Shown: positions 1 through 8,388 of the stretch, piece after piece
How the letters are laid out: each line of letters starts with the position of its first letter
Position numbering within the stretch: the stretch's first letter is position 1
Assembly (NCBI GenBank): GCA_022447605.1
Contig: JAKVBG010000001.1
Coordinates: 150,062 to 214,061, forward strand
Source: Mariniblastus sp.
Lineage (GTDB): Bacteria > Planctomycetota > Planctomycetia > Pirellulales > Pirellulaceae
Direction of reading: 5' to 3'
Length of the DNA: 64,000 nt
Made by a program: the position numbers and the translations under genes
Notes under the pieces: generated by a model
Told to the model about the DNA's origin: nothing
The model's input: only the letters and a program-made list of their open reading frames with translations
Databases searched by the model: none

Positions 1-244
1 GCTTCGTATCGGGTGGCAGAAAACTGGCACCCGCATTGAAGGCTTGTGACTTCTTGGCCTGCCAGTACTGCTTTTGAGCGATCTCACTTTTGAAGATTTC
101 CTGGGTTCGCACCATGACCAATGTGTTGGCCGACTGGGGAACCCACTTGGCTGCATTGTCAAACTGCGCTTGCGCACTGACCGAGAAAATCATCGCAGCA
201 GGGATTGCTAAAATCATCCAGCGAACTTGTTTAATATTACTCAT
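1..244 (-). CDS. Secreted protein of unknown function (5' part only, runs off window)
   Basis: Reverse-strand ATG at 244; reads MSNIKQVRWMILAIPAAMIFSVSAQAQFDNAAKWVPQSANTLVMVRTQEIFKSEIAQ... with a clear signal peptide; open to the window edge. Absent from the ORF track because it is truncated. Confidence 0.7.
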   Translation of the reverse strand, partial: MSNIKQVRWMILAIPAAMIFSVSAQAQFDNAAKWVPQSANTLVMVRTQEIFKSEIAQKQYWQAKKSQAFNAGASFLPPDTK

Positions 245-1153
245 CTCTTCCTCGAAAATATTGAATGCTCAAATACCACAACGGCACACGACGTTCGGTC
301 GCAACTTTGAGCCGGTCATTTGCTGTTTAAAAATCTGCCCCAATTTTAAATCTAATCACGATAAATTTCACTATTTATTATGGGAAATTCACTGCGATCG
401 GGTGATTAAGTTCTTTTGGTAATATCCTTGGAATTTTCCGGTCGTCCACGGCAAAGACCGGCGACAACTCAATTCGGGCCAATTTGGCAGTCGGAATCAT
501 GAGGGCCTCAAATCACCCCGATTTTCATGAGGTTTTCGGGCAGACTGGACGTGAGCGATCGACTACGGGGAGCTTGCCTCTGGTTCTCAACACGGTCAGA
601 CAACCCAATCGACAAAGTTTCATCAATCCGGACAAAGCGAAACTCGAAACGATCGGTCCTCCCCATCAGGCCCCGCAGGGAATCGGCATCGCCAATCGCC
701 GCCTCCTGCAGGGTCGGCTATGTCGATGCCGAAGATCCCACGCTGACCCAGGTACCCGGCACCATTGGTGGAGTGATTCCCGTCGTTGGAATTCCCGCGG
801 TGCAATATCTTCAGGGACAATTTGCCGCCGTCAACCACCATCGCCTGTCGGGCGGATTCGGGATTCGGGATTTACGACCAGCACTTGATCTGGACATTGC
901 CGCCGGTGGAATGTTTGAAGCGTCACAGAGCTTTGCGTCCACCACCGCATCGGTGGAAAGCTTCTGACTGGCCTTCGGTTTGAGCTGGCGTTGGGCAACA
1001 CATGCCAGGCGTGTTACCCATAACAGGGGAGATCTGCCACAATGGTAGACCGACCCAAAAAAAGAGCTATAAATAGAAGCTTGCAATGACTCGCTCCGGC
1101 TGAATCGGGAGTCGCTCACCTTCAGCCATGCTTTTTTGGTAGCTCACCCAATC

Positions 1154-2062
1154 ATGATTGTTCAAGCCAACGTTCCCTTTTTTCGACTGACCAGAGAGCT
1201 GTGGCCCATCATCACCCTGGTGACTGCTTACTCGGTCGCGATCTCGCTGATCGACTACGAATTTCGCTTGACAACCAAGGTGGACGGGCTGGCTACATTG
1301 CCCGGTGCTTTGATCGGTATTCTGTTGGCGTTCCGAACCAGCGCCTGTTACAACCGTTGGTGGGAAGCTCGCATCTTGTGGGGAAAAATTGTCAACGATT
1401 CCCGCAGCTGGACCCGCCAACTCCTGGAATTCGCAACCCCCTCAATGCCCGATGGTCCCAGCGAGGTCGACCCGGCCTTGGTCCGCATGGCCCATCGTCA
1501 GATCGCCTGGTGCTATACATTAACGTGTTCATTGCGCGGCAAGAAACCCCTGGAAGATGTCGGTGACATGTTGTCCGAGGAAGAGCTGGCTCAGGTTGAA
1601 AAACAGAAGAATGTCCCCAACGCCCTCCTGCTAAACCAGGCGAGAGACCTCCGCGCCCTCCGCAACCAGGACCGTATCGATGCGTTTCAGTTTGTTCGGA
1701 TGGAAGATACGCTGACCCGCTTAACGGATTCCATGGGCGGGTGCGAGCGAATTCGAAATACACCGTTTCCGCAATCTTACCAGCTGTGGATCAAGTACAT
1801 GATCTACCTGTTCATCGTTTTCCTGCCGTTTGCCCTGGTCGAATTACCCTGGTACGGGCTGATCCTGGTCACGGTACCGATCGCCTCCGGCTTCCTGATC
1901 ATTGACCGGGTCGCGACCTATCTGGAAGACCCTTTCCTGTACCGTGTATCGAGTACGCCGATGTTGACCTTGTCACGAACGATCGAAATCAACATTCGCC
2001 AAATGCTGGACGAACCGGATGTACCACCGATGATGGAACCGGACAAAGGCGTCTTGTATTGA
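1154..2062 (+). CDS. Bestrophin-family (UPF0187/YneE-like) membrane channel protein
   Basis: MIVQANVPFFRLTRELWPIITLVTAYSVAISL...LPGALIGILLAFRTSACYNRWWEARILWGKIVNDSRSW is typical of bacterial bestrophins; start chosen at the internal ATG. Confidence 0.88.
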   Translation: MIVQANVPFFRLTRELWPIITLVTAYSVAISLIDYEFRLTTKVDGLATLPGALIGILLAFRTSACYNRWWEARILWGKIVNDSRSWTRQLLEFATPSMPDGPSEVDPALVRMAHRQIAWCYTLTCSLRGKKPLEDVGDMLSEEELAQVEKQKNVPNALLLNQARDLRALRNQDRIDAFQFVRMEDTLTRLTDSMGGCERIRNTPFPQSYQLWIKYMIYLFIVFLPFALVELPWYGLILVTVPIASGFLIIDRVATYLEDPFLYRVSSTPMLTLSRTIEINIRQMLDEPDVPPMMEPDKGVLY

Positions 2063-2373
2063 ACCGCCGCAGCCAACCGGTTAGGGCGGTGCGGCAACCG
2101 TTGCTACCGCCGAAACAGCGCCCAGTCACAACTGCTGCCAGTTGAACCAACCGCGATTGTTCAGGATGCCAGCGCAGCTTTTTGCCGAAGGGGACCGTCA
2201 TCATTTTCGCTACATCCGGAAAATATTAACAACCGGTTCCGCTATCCCAGAGCAACCCGTTTGACAGCGCACGATTGGTTAAAGCCGCTGCCAGTAATGG
2301 ACGAACCCAATGGATAACGGGGTGTTGTTACCCGGATCAACTTCTGGACTGACTTTTCAGCCAGACAGGAAGT

Positions 2374-4371
2374 TTGGTCATCCATTTTTCAAGTCACCTC
2401 GATAGCGCCGGACCAGGGAGCGGCTCCTGCATGATTCGACATCGATCCAAACGACGGTACGCCTTTGGGCTGCTTGCCTGCGCCGTGCTGATCGTCTGCG
2501 CCGGCTGTCGTTCTCATGAGAAAAAGCGGGCTATCTGGAATCCGCCTCTGCCCGTTGCCCCAAAAAAACAGGAGGTCCGTCCGCCAGGTGCCATCTCGGA
2601 ATCACTGTCGGATCTTTCCTTTGCGGAATCGACTTATGCCCAGGCCAGGAAACTTGAGAAACAGGGTTCCCCCAGTTGCGTCGATTACTATTTCTACACA
2701 CTGCAAAATGTATGGCCCATCATTGAACAACAGTTGTTAACAGCTTCCTGTCCTCATGGACGGGCAGGGGCCCTCTACCGTTCGGCCAGCAATCAGTTGA
2801 TAACGGCCGGGCAGAAATTAGGTCGATTCGACCCCCGCGTCGGGCTGCAGGTTCGGAGCGGCGACCAATGGCAGACCATTCCGACAACGTATACCGGGTT
2901 TCCCTGGGAACCTTACCAATTCGACCATGTCGTTCCGGTTGGAAGCTACTCGACCAAGGACCTGAATGAGTTCTTTCGCTGTGCGGGAGTTGGCGTTTCT
3001 ACGGTTGTGATCCGCTGCCGTGAACCGGGCGAACAATTCATGCGCAAACAGCAATATTTTGCAGCCACCATGTTGGTTCGACCTAGCGCAGAGACGAATG
3101 ACCAATTTCGAATCGAGTTCATCAACCCCATCAACCACTCGAAGGTCGAGATTGCCGGTTGTTCCGTTCCACTGAAGCGCGATCTCTCGGCACCCATCGT
3201 CTACCGGATAAAAGACGAAGGGAAACAATACATCGAGGCTTTTCTGCAACCGGGATCCACCAAGAATACGCACGGACTTTTCATGATCCAACCTTATCAG
3301 CCAGGTAAAATCCCGCTGGTGTTTGTCCACGGCCTGCTGTCGGACCCACTGACCTGGGCCAATGTGGCCAACGAGATGTTGGCGCGACCGGACCTGATGG
3401 AAAAGTACCAGATATGGGTATTTGAATACGCCACGGGCGAACCCTTCCTGAAAAGTGCCGCCGTTTTACGTCAGGACCTGCAACAGGCAATGCAGCAAAT
3501 CGACCCTTCGAACCAGGATCCAGCGCTGGACCAAACGGTCCTGATTGGTCACAGCATGGGTGGCCTGGTAGCCCAGCTGCAAGTGACTTACAGCGGCAAT
3601 CACCTCTGGCGAGCCGTTTCGCGTTGTCCTATCGAACAATTGAGAATCGAACCCGATCTGGCCAACCGGTTGGTGAAATCCTTCTATTTCAATCCTTCGC
3701 CCCAAGTTGCCAAGGTCATCTACATTGCAACTCCCCACCATGGATCACCCTGGGCCAATCGACTGATCGGCAGAATTGGTTCCCGGTTGGTTGAAGAACC
3801 CTCTCGCCAGGTCGGGGAACACCAGCAGCTCATCAACGACAATCCTGGAAATTTCTCCCGCGAGTTCAGAAGAAGAATTCCGACCAGCATTGATCTGTTA
3901 AAACCGCAAAGCCCTTTATTGGAGGCGATGTCCCGGCTTGAGACAAAACCTTCCGTGCAGTTCCATTCCATTATCGGAATTTACCGTCCCATGATCGGAG
4001 CTTGGATGTCCGACGGCGTGGTTCCCGTGCGCAGCGCGGCGATTCCGGATGTCGAGACCGAAAAACGGATCCACGCCAAGCATGAAAAAATCAACAAAAC
4101 CCCGGAGTGCATCAACGAGTTGTTCTGCATCCTGCGTAGCCACTTTAACCAGATCGATTTCATGCCGGCCGAACCTGAGAGCGAAACGAGAGAGCCGGGG
4201 ATTGCGCCCGGAGAACCGCCGACCGGGGTTGGGGCAACATCTGGCAAACCGGCCTTCACCGTTCAGCCAATTGTCGAGGCGCCGGCTGATCTGTTTCGGG
4301 ATCCCGACCTGGCGACAACATCCGGCTTACCCGAGTCGGCGCGCCCGAACGAGAACCGGGATGTTCCATAG
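2374..4371 (+). CDS. Alpha/beta-hydrolase (lipase-like) lipoprotein
   Basis: Lipobox-like VCAGCRS after a hydrophobic segment; PLVFVHGLLSDPLTWANV and nucleophile elbow GHSMGGLVAQ; later HHGSPWANR and SDGVVPVRSA. Confidence 0.85.
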   Translation: MVIHFSSHLDSAGPGSGSCMIRHRSKRRYAFGLLACAVLIVCAGCRSHEKKRAIWNPPLPVAPKKQEVRPPGAISESLSDLSFAESTYAQARKLEKQGSPSCVDYYFYTLQNVWPIIEQQLLTASCPHGRAGALYRSASNQLITAGQKLGRFDPRVGLQVRSGDQWQTIPTTYTGFPWEPYQFDHVVPVGSYSTKDLNEFFRCAGVGVSTVVIRCREPGEQFMRKQQYFAATMLVRPSAETNDQFRIEFINPINHSKVEIAGCSVPLKRDLSAPIVYRIKDEGKQYIEAFLQPGSTKNTHGLFMIQPYQPGKIPLVFVHGLLSDPLTWANVANEMLARPDLMEKYQIWVFEYATGEPFLKSAAVLRQDLQQAMQQIDPSNQDPALDQTVLIGHSMGGLVAQLQVTYSGNHLWRAVSRCPIEQLRIEPDLANRLVKSFYFNPSPQVAKVIYIATPHHGSPWANRLIGRIGSRLVEEPSRQVGEHQQLINDNPGNFSREFRRRIPTSIDLLKPQSPLLEAMSRLETKPSVQFHSIIGIYRPMIGAWMSDGVVPVRSAAIPDVETEKRIHAKHEKINKTPECINELFCILRSHFNQIDFMPAEPESETREPGIAPGEPPTGVGATSGKPAFTVQPIVEAPADLFRDPDLATTSGLPESARPNENRDVP

Positions 4372-4457
4372 TGGTGTTACCGGGTGTCTGAACCCTGACC
4401 TAATCAGGTTCCCGAGATGCTGTGGCCAAGTGGCAACTGGTTGATTCCCGTCGCGCT

Positions 4458-4847
4458 CTAGTATCCATAAACCGGATAAACCACAGCAGGCAAAACGGGA
4501 GCCGGGTAGTAAGGGACCCGCCGAGTCGAGTAGACCGGCTCCACGTAAGCCGGAACCACCGGGGCCGTCGGCATGTAATAGGCAGACATGGTTGGCACCG
4601 GCACGGGTGACATCGGTACCACCGGGACCTGTGGCGCGTAGAAAGCCGGGTAGCCGACTTGGACGGGAACCACGGGTCGGTAGGTCGTGCAGCGGGGCAG
4701 CAGGCGCGGCCGAGCCGGAACCACAGCAACCGCGGCCGGCGGATAGTACGCCGTCACCACCTGGGCCTCGGCTGTATCCAACTGGCTCAGTGAAAAGGTG
4801 GCCACCACGGTCACCAGAATGGCAAGCATTTTCATCGGTTTGTTCAT
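4458..4847 (-). CDS. Small secreted Pro/Val/Tyr-rich low-complexity protein
   Basis: MNKPMKMLAILVTVVATFSLSQLDTAEAQ signal peptide followed by VVTAYYPPAAVAVVPARP...PYYPAPVLPAVVYPVYGY. Confidence 0.65.
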   Translation of the reverse strand: MNKPMKMLAILVTVVATFSLSQLDTAEAQVVTAYYPPAAVAVVPARPRLLPRCTTYRPVVPVQVGYPAFYAPQVPVVPMSPVPVPTMSAYYMPTAPVVPAYVEPVYSTRRVPYYPAPVLPAVVYPVYGY

Positions 4848-5250
4848 CTTCTCAACTCCATCAATGTTGTTGGTCAGCGGTAGGTGTGGCTTGTCAATAC
4901 CGGCCATCATAACCGGTCAAACTGTTTCCGTTCACCCGTCTATCCCGTTCTCCAGTATAGTGACCAGACTTCATAGGACACCGCCAAAAAAACAGGAAAC
5001 CCGGCTCACAATTCGGATCAACGGAACGCGTCTCATATCCCGGTACCGTCCAACATACGACAAAACAAAATGGACGGCCACTTGGGGCCGCATAAAATCC
5101 ATCCGGCACAAAAACGAACCCGCTGACCGAACGGGTTGACCACCCTGGCCCGAACGCCACTCATTCATGAAGAAAACCGGATGATGGTTTCCCAAATCAA
5201 GGTCCAGACGTTAAAACCAGTAAGCTGAAAACCAATCACTGACTGCCAAG

Positions 5251-6258
5251 ATGTTTATTCTGAAGATCGCATTTCTTGTCGTTACCGGAATTTACCTGGC
5301 ACTCATCTGGGCCTGGACCGCCGGGGCCCTGTATTACGATGCCGCCGGGCGAACCGCTTGGGGCTGGCTGGCCAACCTGGCCTGGACCGGCCTCTGCCTG
5401 GCCCTGCTGTTCGGTCTTCGACCACTGTGGTTCCCGATCGCCTTGATCACACTGATCTTTATCGGGGTTGCTCTCTGGTGGCGGACGCTCCAACCTTCTC
5501 ACGATCGCGAGTGGGACTCGAATTTTTCGGAATTGCCCCGGATGATCATCGAGGGCAATGCACTGACGGTAAAACATCTACGCAACACCGAGTACCGCAG
5601 CCTGCAAGATTACGACTGTCATTACGAAGATCGACAGTACGACCTTGCGGGTCTTTGCGGAGTCGACTTTCTCCTACTCTACTGGGGATCGGAATGGATG
5701 TCTCACCCGATGACGGTGTTTGATTTCGGTAACGACCAGCACCTCTGCATTTCGATTGAAGTTCGCTACCGAAAAGGCGGTTCCTATAGTGTCTTACCAA
5801 ATTTTTTCCGCCAAAACGAATTGATGTACGTGGTGTCTGATGAACGCGACGCGATCTTGAGACGGACCAAATACGGTGAAAACCAGGATGTCTATCTTTA
5901 CCGCTTGCAACTGAAACAGGAGGAATTGCACGTCATCCTGGAGGACTACATCAAACAGGTTAACCAGGTTTATCAGCAGCCGCGCTGGTACAACGTGATC
6001 ACGGCCAATTGCACGACAAGCATCTACCATCAACTCAGCAATCGGCCTGCATGGAATTGGCGAATGCTCGTCAACGGAAAGCTGGACCGCATGATGTACG
6101 AAAGGGGAACTTACTTTCAGGGCTTGCCGTTTGACGAGCTCAAGCAGCAATGCTGGATCAACCGGCGTGCTAATGAAGCGAAGCGCGATTCCTTCAGCCG
6201 CGAGATCCGACAAGGGTTACCCGGTTTTGGTTCCGAAACTGGGATCGCCGAACCATAA
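5251..6258 (+). CDS. DUF4105 (Lnb N-terminal periplasmic domain-like) protein with N-terminal TM helices
   Basis: N-terminal hydrophobic helices; YDCHYEDRQYDL, MTVFDFG and WYNVITANCTTSIYHQL fit DUF4105-type proteins. Confidence 0.7.
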   Translation: MFILKIAFLVVTGIYLALIWAWTAGALYYDAAGRTAWGWLANLAWTGLCLALLFGLRPLWFPIALITLIFIGVALWWRTLQPSHDREWDSNFSELPRMIIEGNALTVKHLRNTEYRSLQDYDCHYEDRQYDLAGLCGVDFLLLYWGSEWMSHPMTVFDFGNDQHLCISIEVRYRKGGSYSVLPNFFRQNELMYVVSDERDAILRRTKYGENQDVYLYRLQLKQEELHVILEDYIKQVNQVYQQPRWYNVITANCTTSIYHQLSNRPAWNWRMLVNGKLDRMMYERGTYFQGLPFDELKQQCWINRRANEAKRDSFSREIRQGLPGFGSETGIAEP

Positions 6259-6310
6259 AGCCTGAAAAAAGACTTGCCCAGCGCCCCGTGACGCGCAGGG
6301 AGAGGCTGCC

Positions 6311-7441
6311 TCAGGCCGTACCCGCCTCGGCGTGATTCAGGACTTCCGGAACCTCCCAGCGACCGGCCATCAACTCGGCAATCGGACGACTTGCCGGATT
6401 CTGGTACAGGATAATCTTGACGATGGAAACAATGGGTGTGGCCAGGAACATACCGATAATCCCCCACACCAGTCCGAAAAACATCAGCGCCAGCAACAGG
6501 AAAACGGGACTCACATCAAACGACTTCCCCATCCAGCGTGTTTCAATCACATTCCCGCTGACAAACTGGATCGTGGCAATCAGGATAAAGCAGACGATCG
6601 CCGCGGTGGGTGACATCTCGGAATTCAGAACCAGGAATGGAACCGGCGCGACCGTACCGATCAGCGGCCCAATGTTCGGAATAAAATTCAACAGGAACGT
6701 CAGCAAGCCAAAAACGATGGCCAGCGGTACACCAAACAGCCAAAGCACCAGGCCAAAGGTAAATCCGGTCACGGCCGAAATAACGGTCTTCATGAACAGG
6801 TACTGCCGTATCTGCGATTCGACCTCCTGCAGGATCTGGTTCGGACCATTGCGCGACCTGCTTTCGCCACCGCACAGAAGAAAAAAAACGAAGATCAGAA
6901 TCAATACGCTGTAGGAGAGGAAGCTCGACAAGGACCCGGCAAACTGCAATATCTGCCCTTGCACAAAGGACGTAATGGAAGCGAGCATCTGGTGCACACT
7001 CTGGCTGACTTCCAGCGCCCGTTGCGCTTCGGGTGTGATCGTTTCTTCATCGGTCGATGGCGGGGCAGACGACTCGGAAAAAGGCTCGATGGCATTTTCT
7101 GCCGACTTCGGAATGTGCGTGGCAACCCATTCGACAATCCGTTTCAATCGGGCATCGTAGCGTCCCTTGTTAGCCGCCAGGTCGTTGGCCGAGAGGATAA
7201 TCATCAGGGAAAAACCGACGAGCAACGCAACACCAACACTGAACGTAACAATGAAGGCAAAAAAACGGTGCAGGTGCAATCGCTTCTCCACGAATTCCAA
7301 TATCGGACGACAGCCAATCACGACAAACAGGGCAATCACAAAAGGCAAAAGAACCGATTCCAGGTAGTCCAGACTCGCTCCCACCGAGATGGTGGCCAAG
7401 ATCACCAGGCATACCGTCTGCGTTTTATTTACCATGAGCAA
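6311..7441 (-). CDS. AI-2E family transporter (permease)
   Basis: Multi-TM; FGLLTFLLNFIPNIGPLIGTVAP and GNVIETRWMGKSFDVSPVFLLLALMFFGLVWGIIGMFLATPI are AI-2E permease signatures. Confidence 0.92.
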   Translation of the reverse strand: MLMVNKTQTVCLVILATISVGASLDYLESVLLPFVIALFVVIGCRPILEFVEKRLHLHRFFAFIVTFSVGVALLVGFSLMIILSANDLAANKGRYDARLKRIVEWVATHIPKSAENAIEPFSESSAPPSTDEETITPEAQRALEVSQSVHQMLASITSFVQGQILQFAGSLSSFLSYSVLILIFVFFLLCGGESRSRNGPNQILQEVESQIRQYLFMKTVISAVTGFTFGLVLWLFGVPLAIVFGLLTFLLNFIPNIGPLIGTVAPVPFLVLNSEMSPTAAIVCFILIATIQFVSGNVIETRWMGKSFDVSPVFLLLALMFFGLVWGIIGMFLATPIVSIVKIILYQNPASRPIAELMAGRWEVPEVLNHAEAGTA

Positions 7442-7458
7442 ATCCCTGTCATCGCCCT

Positions 7459-7944
7459 TTAAGAGTGATGTAATTGGTTCAAGTACTTTTTGAATTCACC
7501 GCTCGTCTCGGGTGCCAGGTTGGCAAACCAGAGTCTTTGCACGAGCAAAAACAACAATGCCGTGCTCCAGCCAAACAACAAAGTTCCATTCATCGCCTGC
7601 AGACCGCACAACAACCGCCAGCCATCAGTCAGGACAATGTCACCGTAACCGAGCGTCGTGTAAGTCACGGACGAGAAATAAAGGGCGCTCTCATAGTCTT
7701 CCAGCTGGCTGGCGTTTTCAAAAAACCAGTAACCAAACGCATAAAGAGAAATGTCCAGGTAATGCTTGGACGCCAGGAACACGGCTGTCGCCCCGACCAC
7801 CACGGGCCGCGCGATGGTAAGGGACTGCCATTGCGGTCTCACCTGGGCATACCACTTGAGCCCAATCAACAGGAATGACGTCGTGAAGGCATGCAAAGTC
7901 ACCGTGACAGCAATCCCTGCAATTCCGATGAATACTGGTAGCAT
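7459..7944 (-). CDS. Potassium-channel-like two-TM protein
   Basis: Selectivity filter TYTTLGYGDIVLT between hydrophobic helices. Confidence 0.85.
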   Translation of the reverse strand: MLPVFIGIAGIAVTVTLHAFTTSFLLIGLKWYAQVRPQWQSLTIARPVVVGATAVFLASKHYLDISLYAFGYWFFENASQLEDYESALYFSSVTYTTLGYGDIVLTDGWRLLCGLQAMNGTLLFGWSTALLFLLVQRLWFANLAPETSGEFKKYLNQLHHS

Positions 7945-8118
7945 ACTGGCGGTATCGATGAAGGAAGGAATGTCTCCTCAACCAGCCGACAAATATAGAC
8001 ACCGGGCTGAAACTGACCAACGCGACTTTCCCCGGCGGCCCGGACTAGTAGCAGAGACTGATAGCCCATTGCCGCGACCCGAGCGAGGTGGAACCTACTG
8101 GCATAATGGAAAAGGGAC

Positions 8119-8159
8119 CCCGTTTCGACGGGGAAAGAGACCGGGCCGGTCGAAACGGG
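8119..8159. repeat. 11-bp perfect inverted repeat, 19-nt loop
   Basis: CCCGTTTCGAC (8119-8129) and GTCGAAACGGG (8149-8159), upstream of the 8389 CDS. Confidence 0.75.
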
Positions 8160-8388
8160 CCCACGCCTTTCAGCCTGCAGCGGTAAATCTTCGCCGTTCT
8201 TGCCGCTGGTTCGCAGCGATCCGTCGCAGCTCTCTTTTCAGGCCCGTCGGGCCCCGACCGTTGATCGAATGTTGACATTCCCTGCCAGGCGGCAATGGTT
8301 ATAATTCAGCCTGCCTTCAGGACCTGTTTTCACCTGGGGCCCCAGTTCAACCCCATCATGACAACCGGCTGACAAACCGTCATTCCCG

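Noticed and set aside
2063-2090. ACCGCC/GGCGGT inverted repeat after the bestrophin gene
   Set aside because: Only 6 bp, no T tract; too weak to call a terminator.
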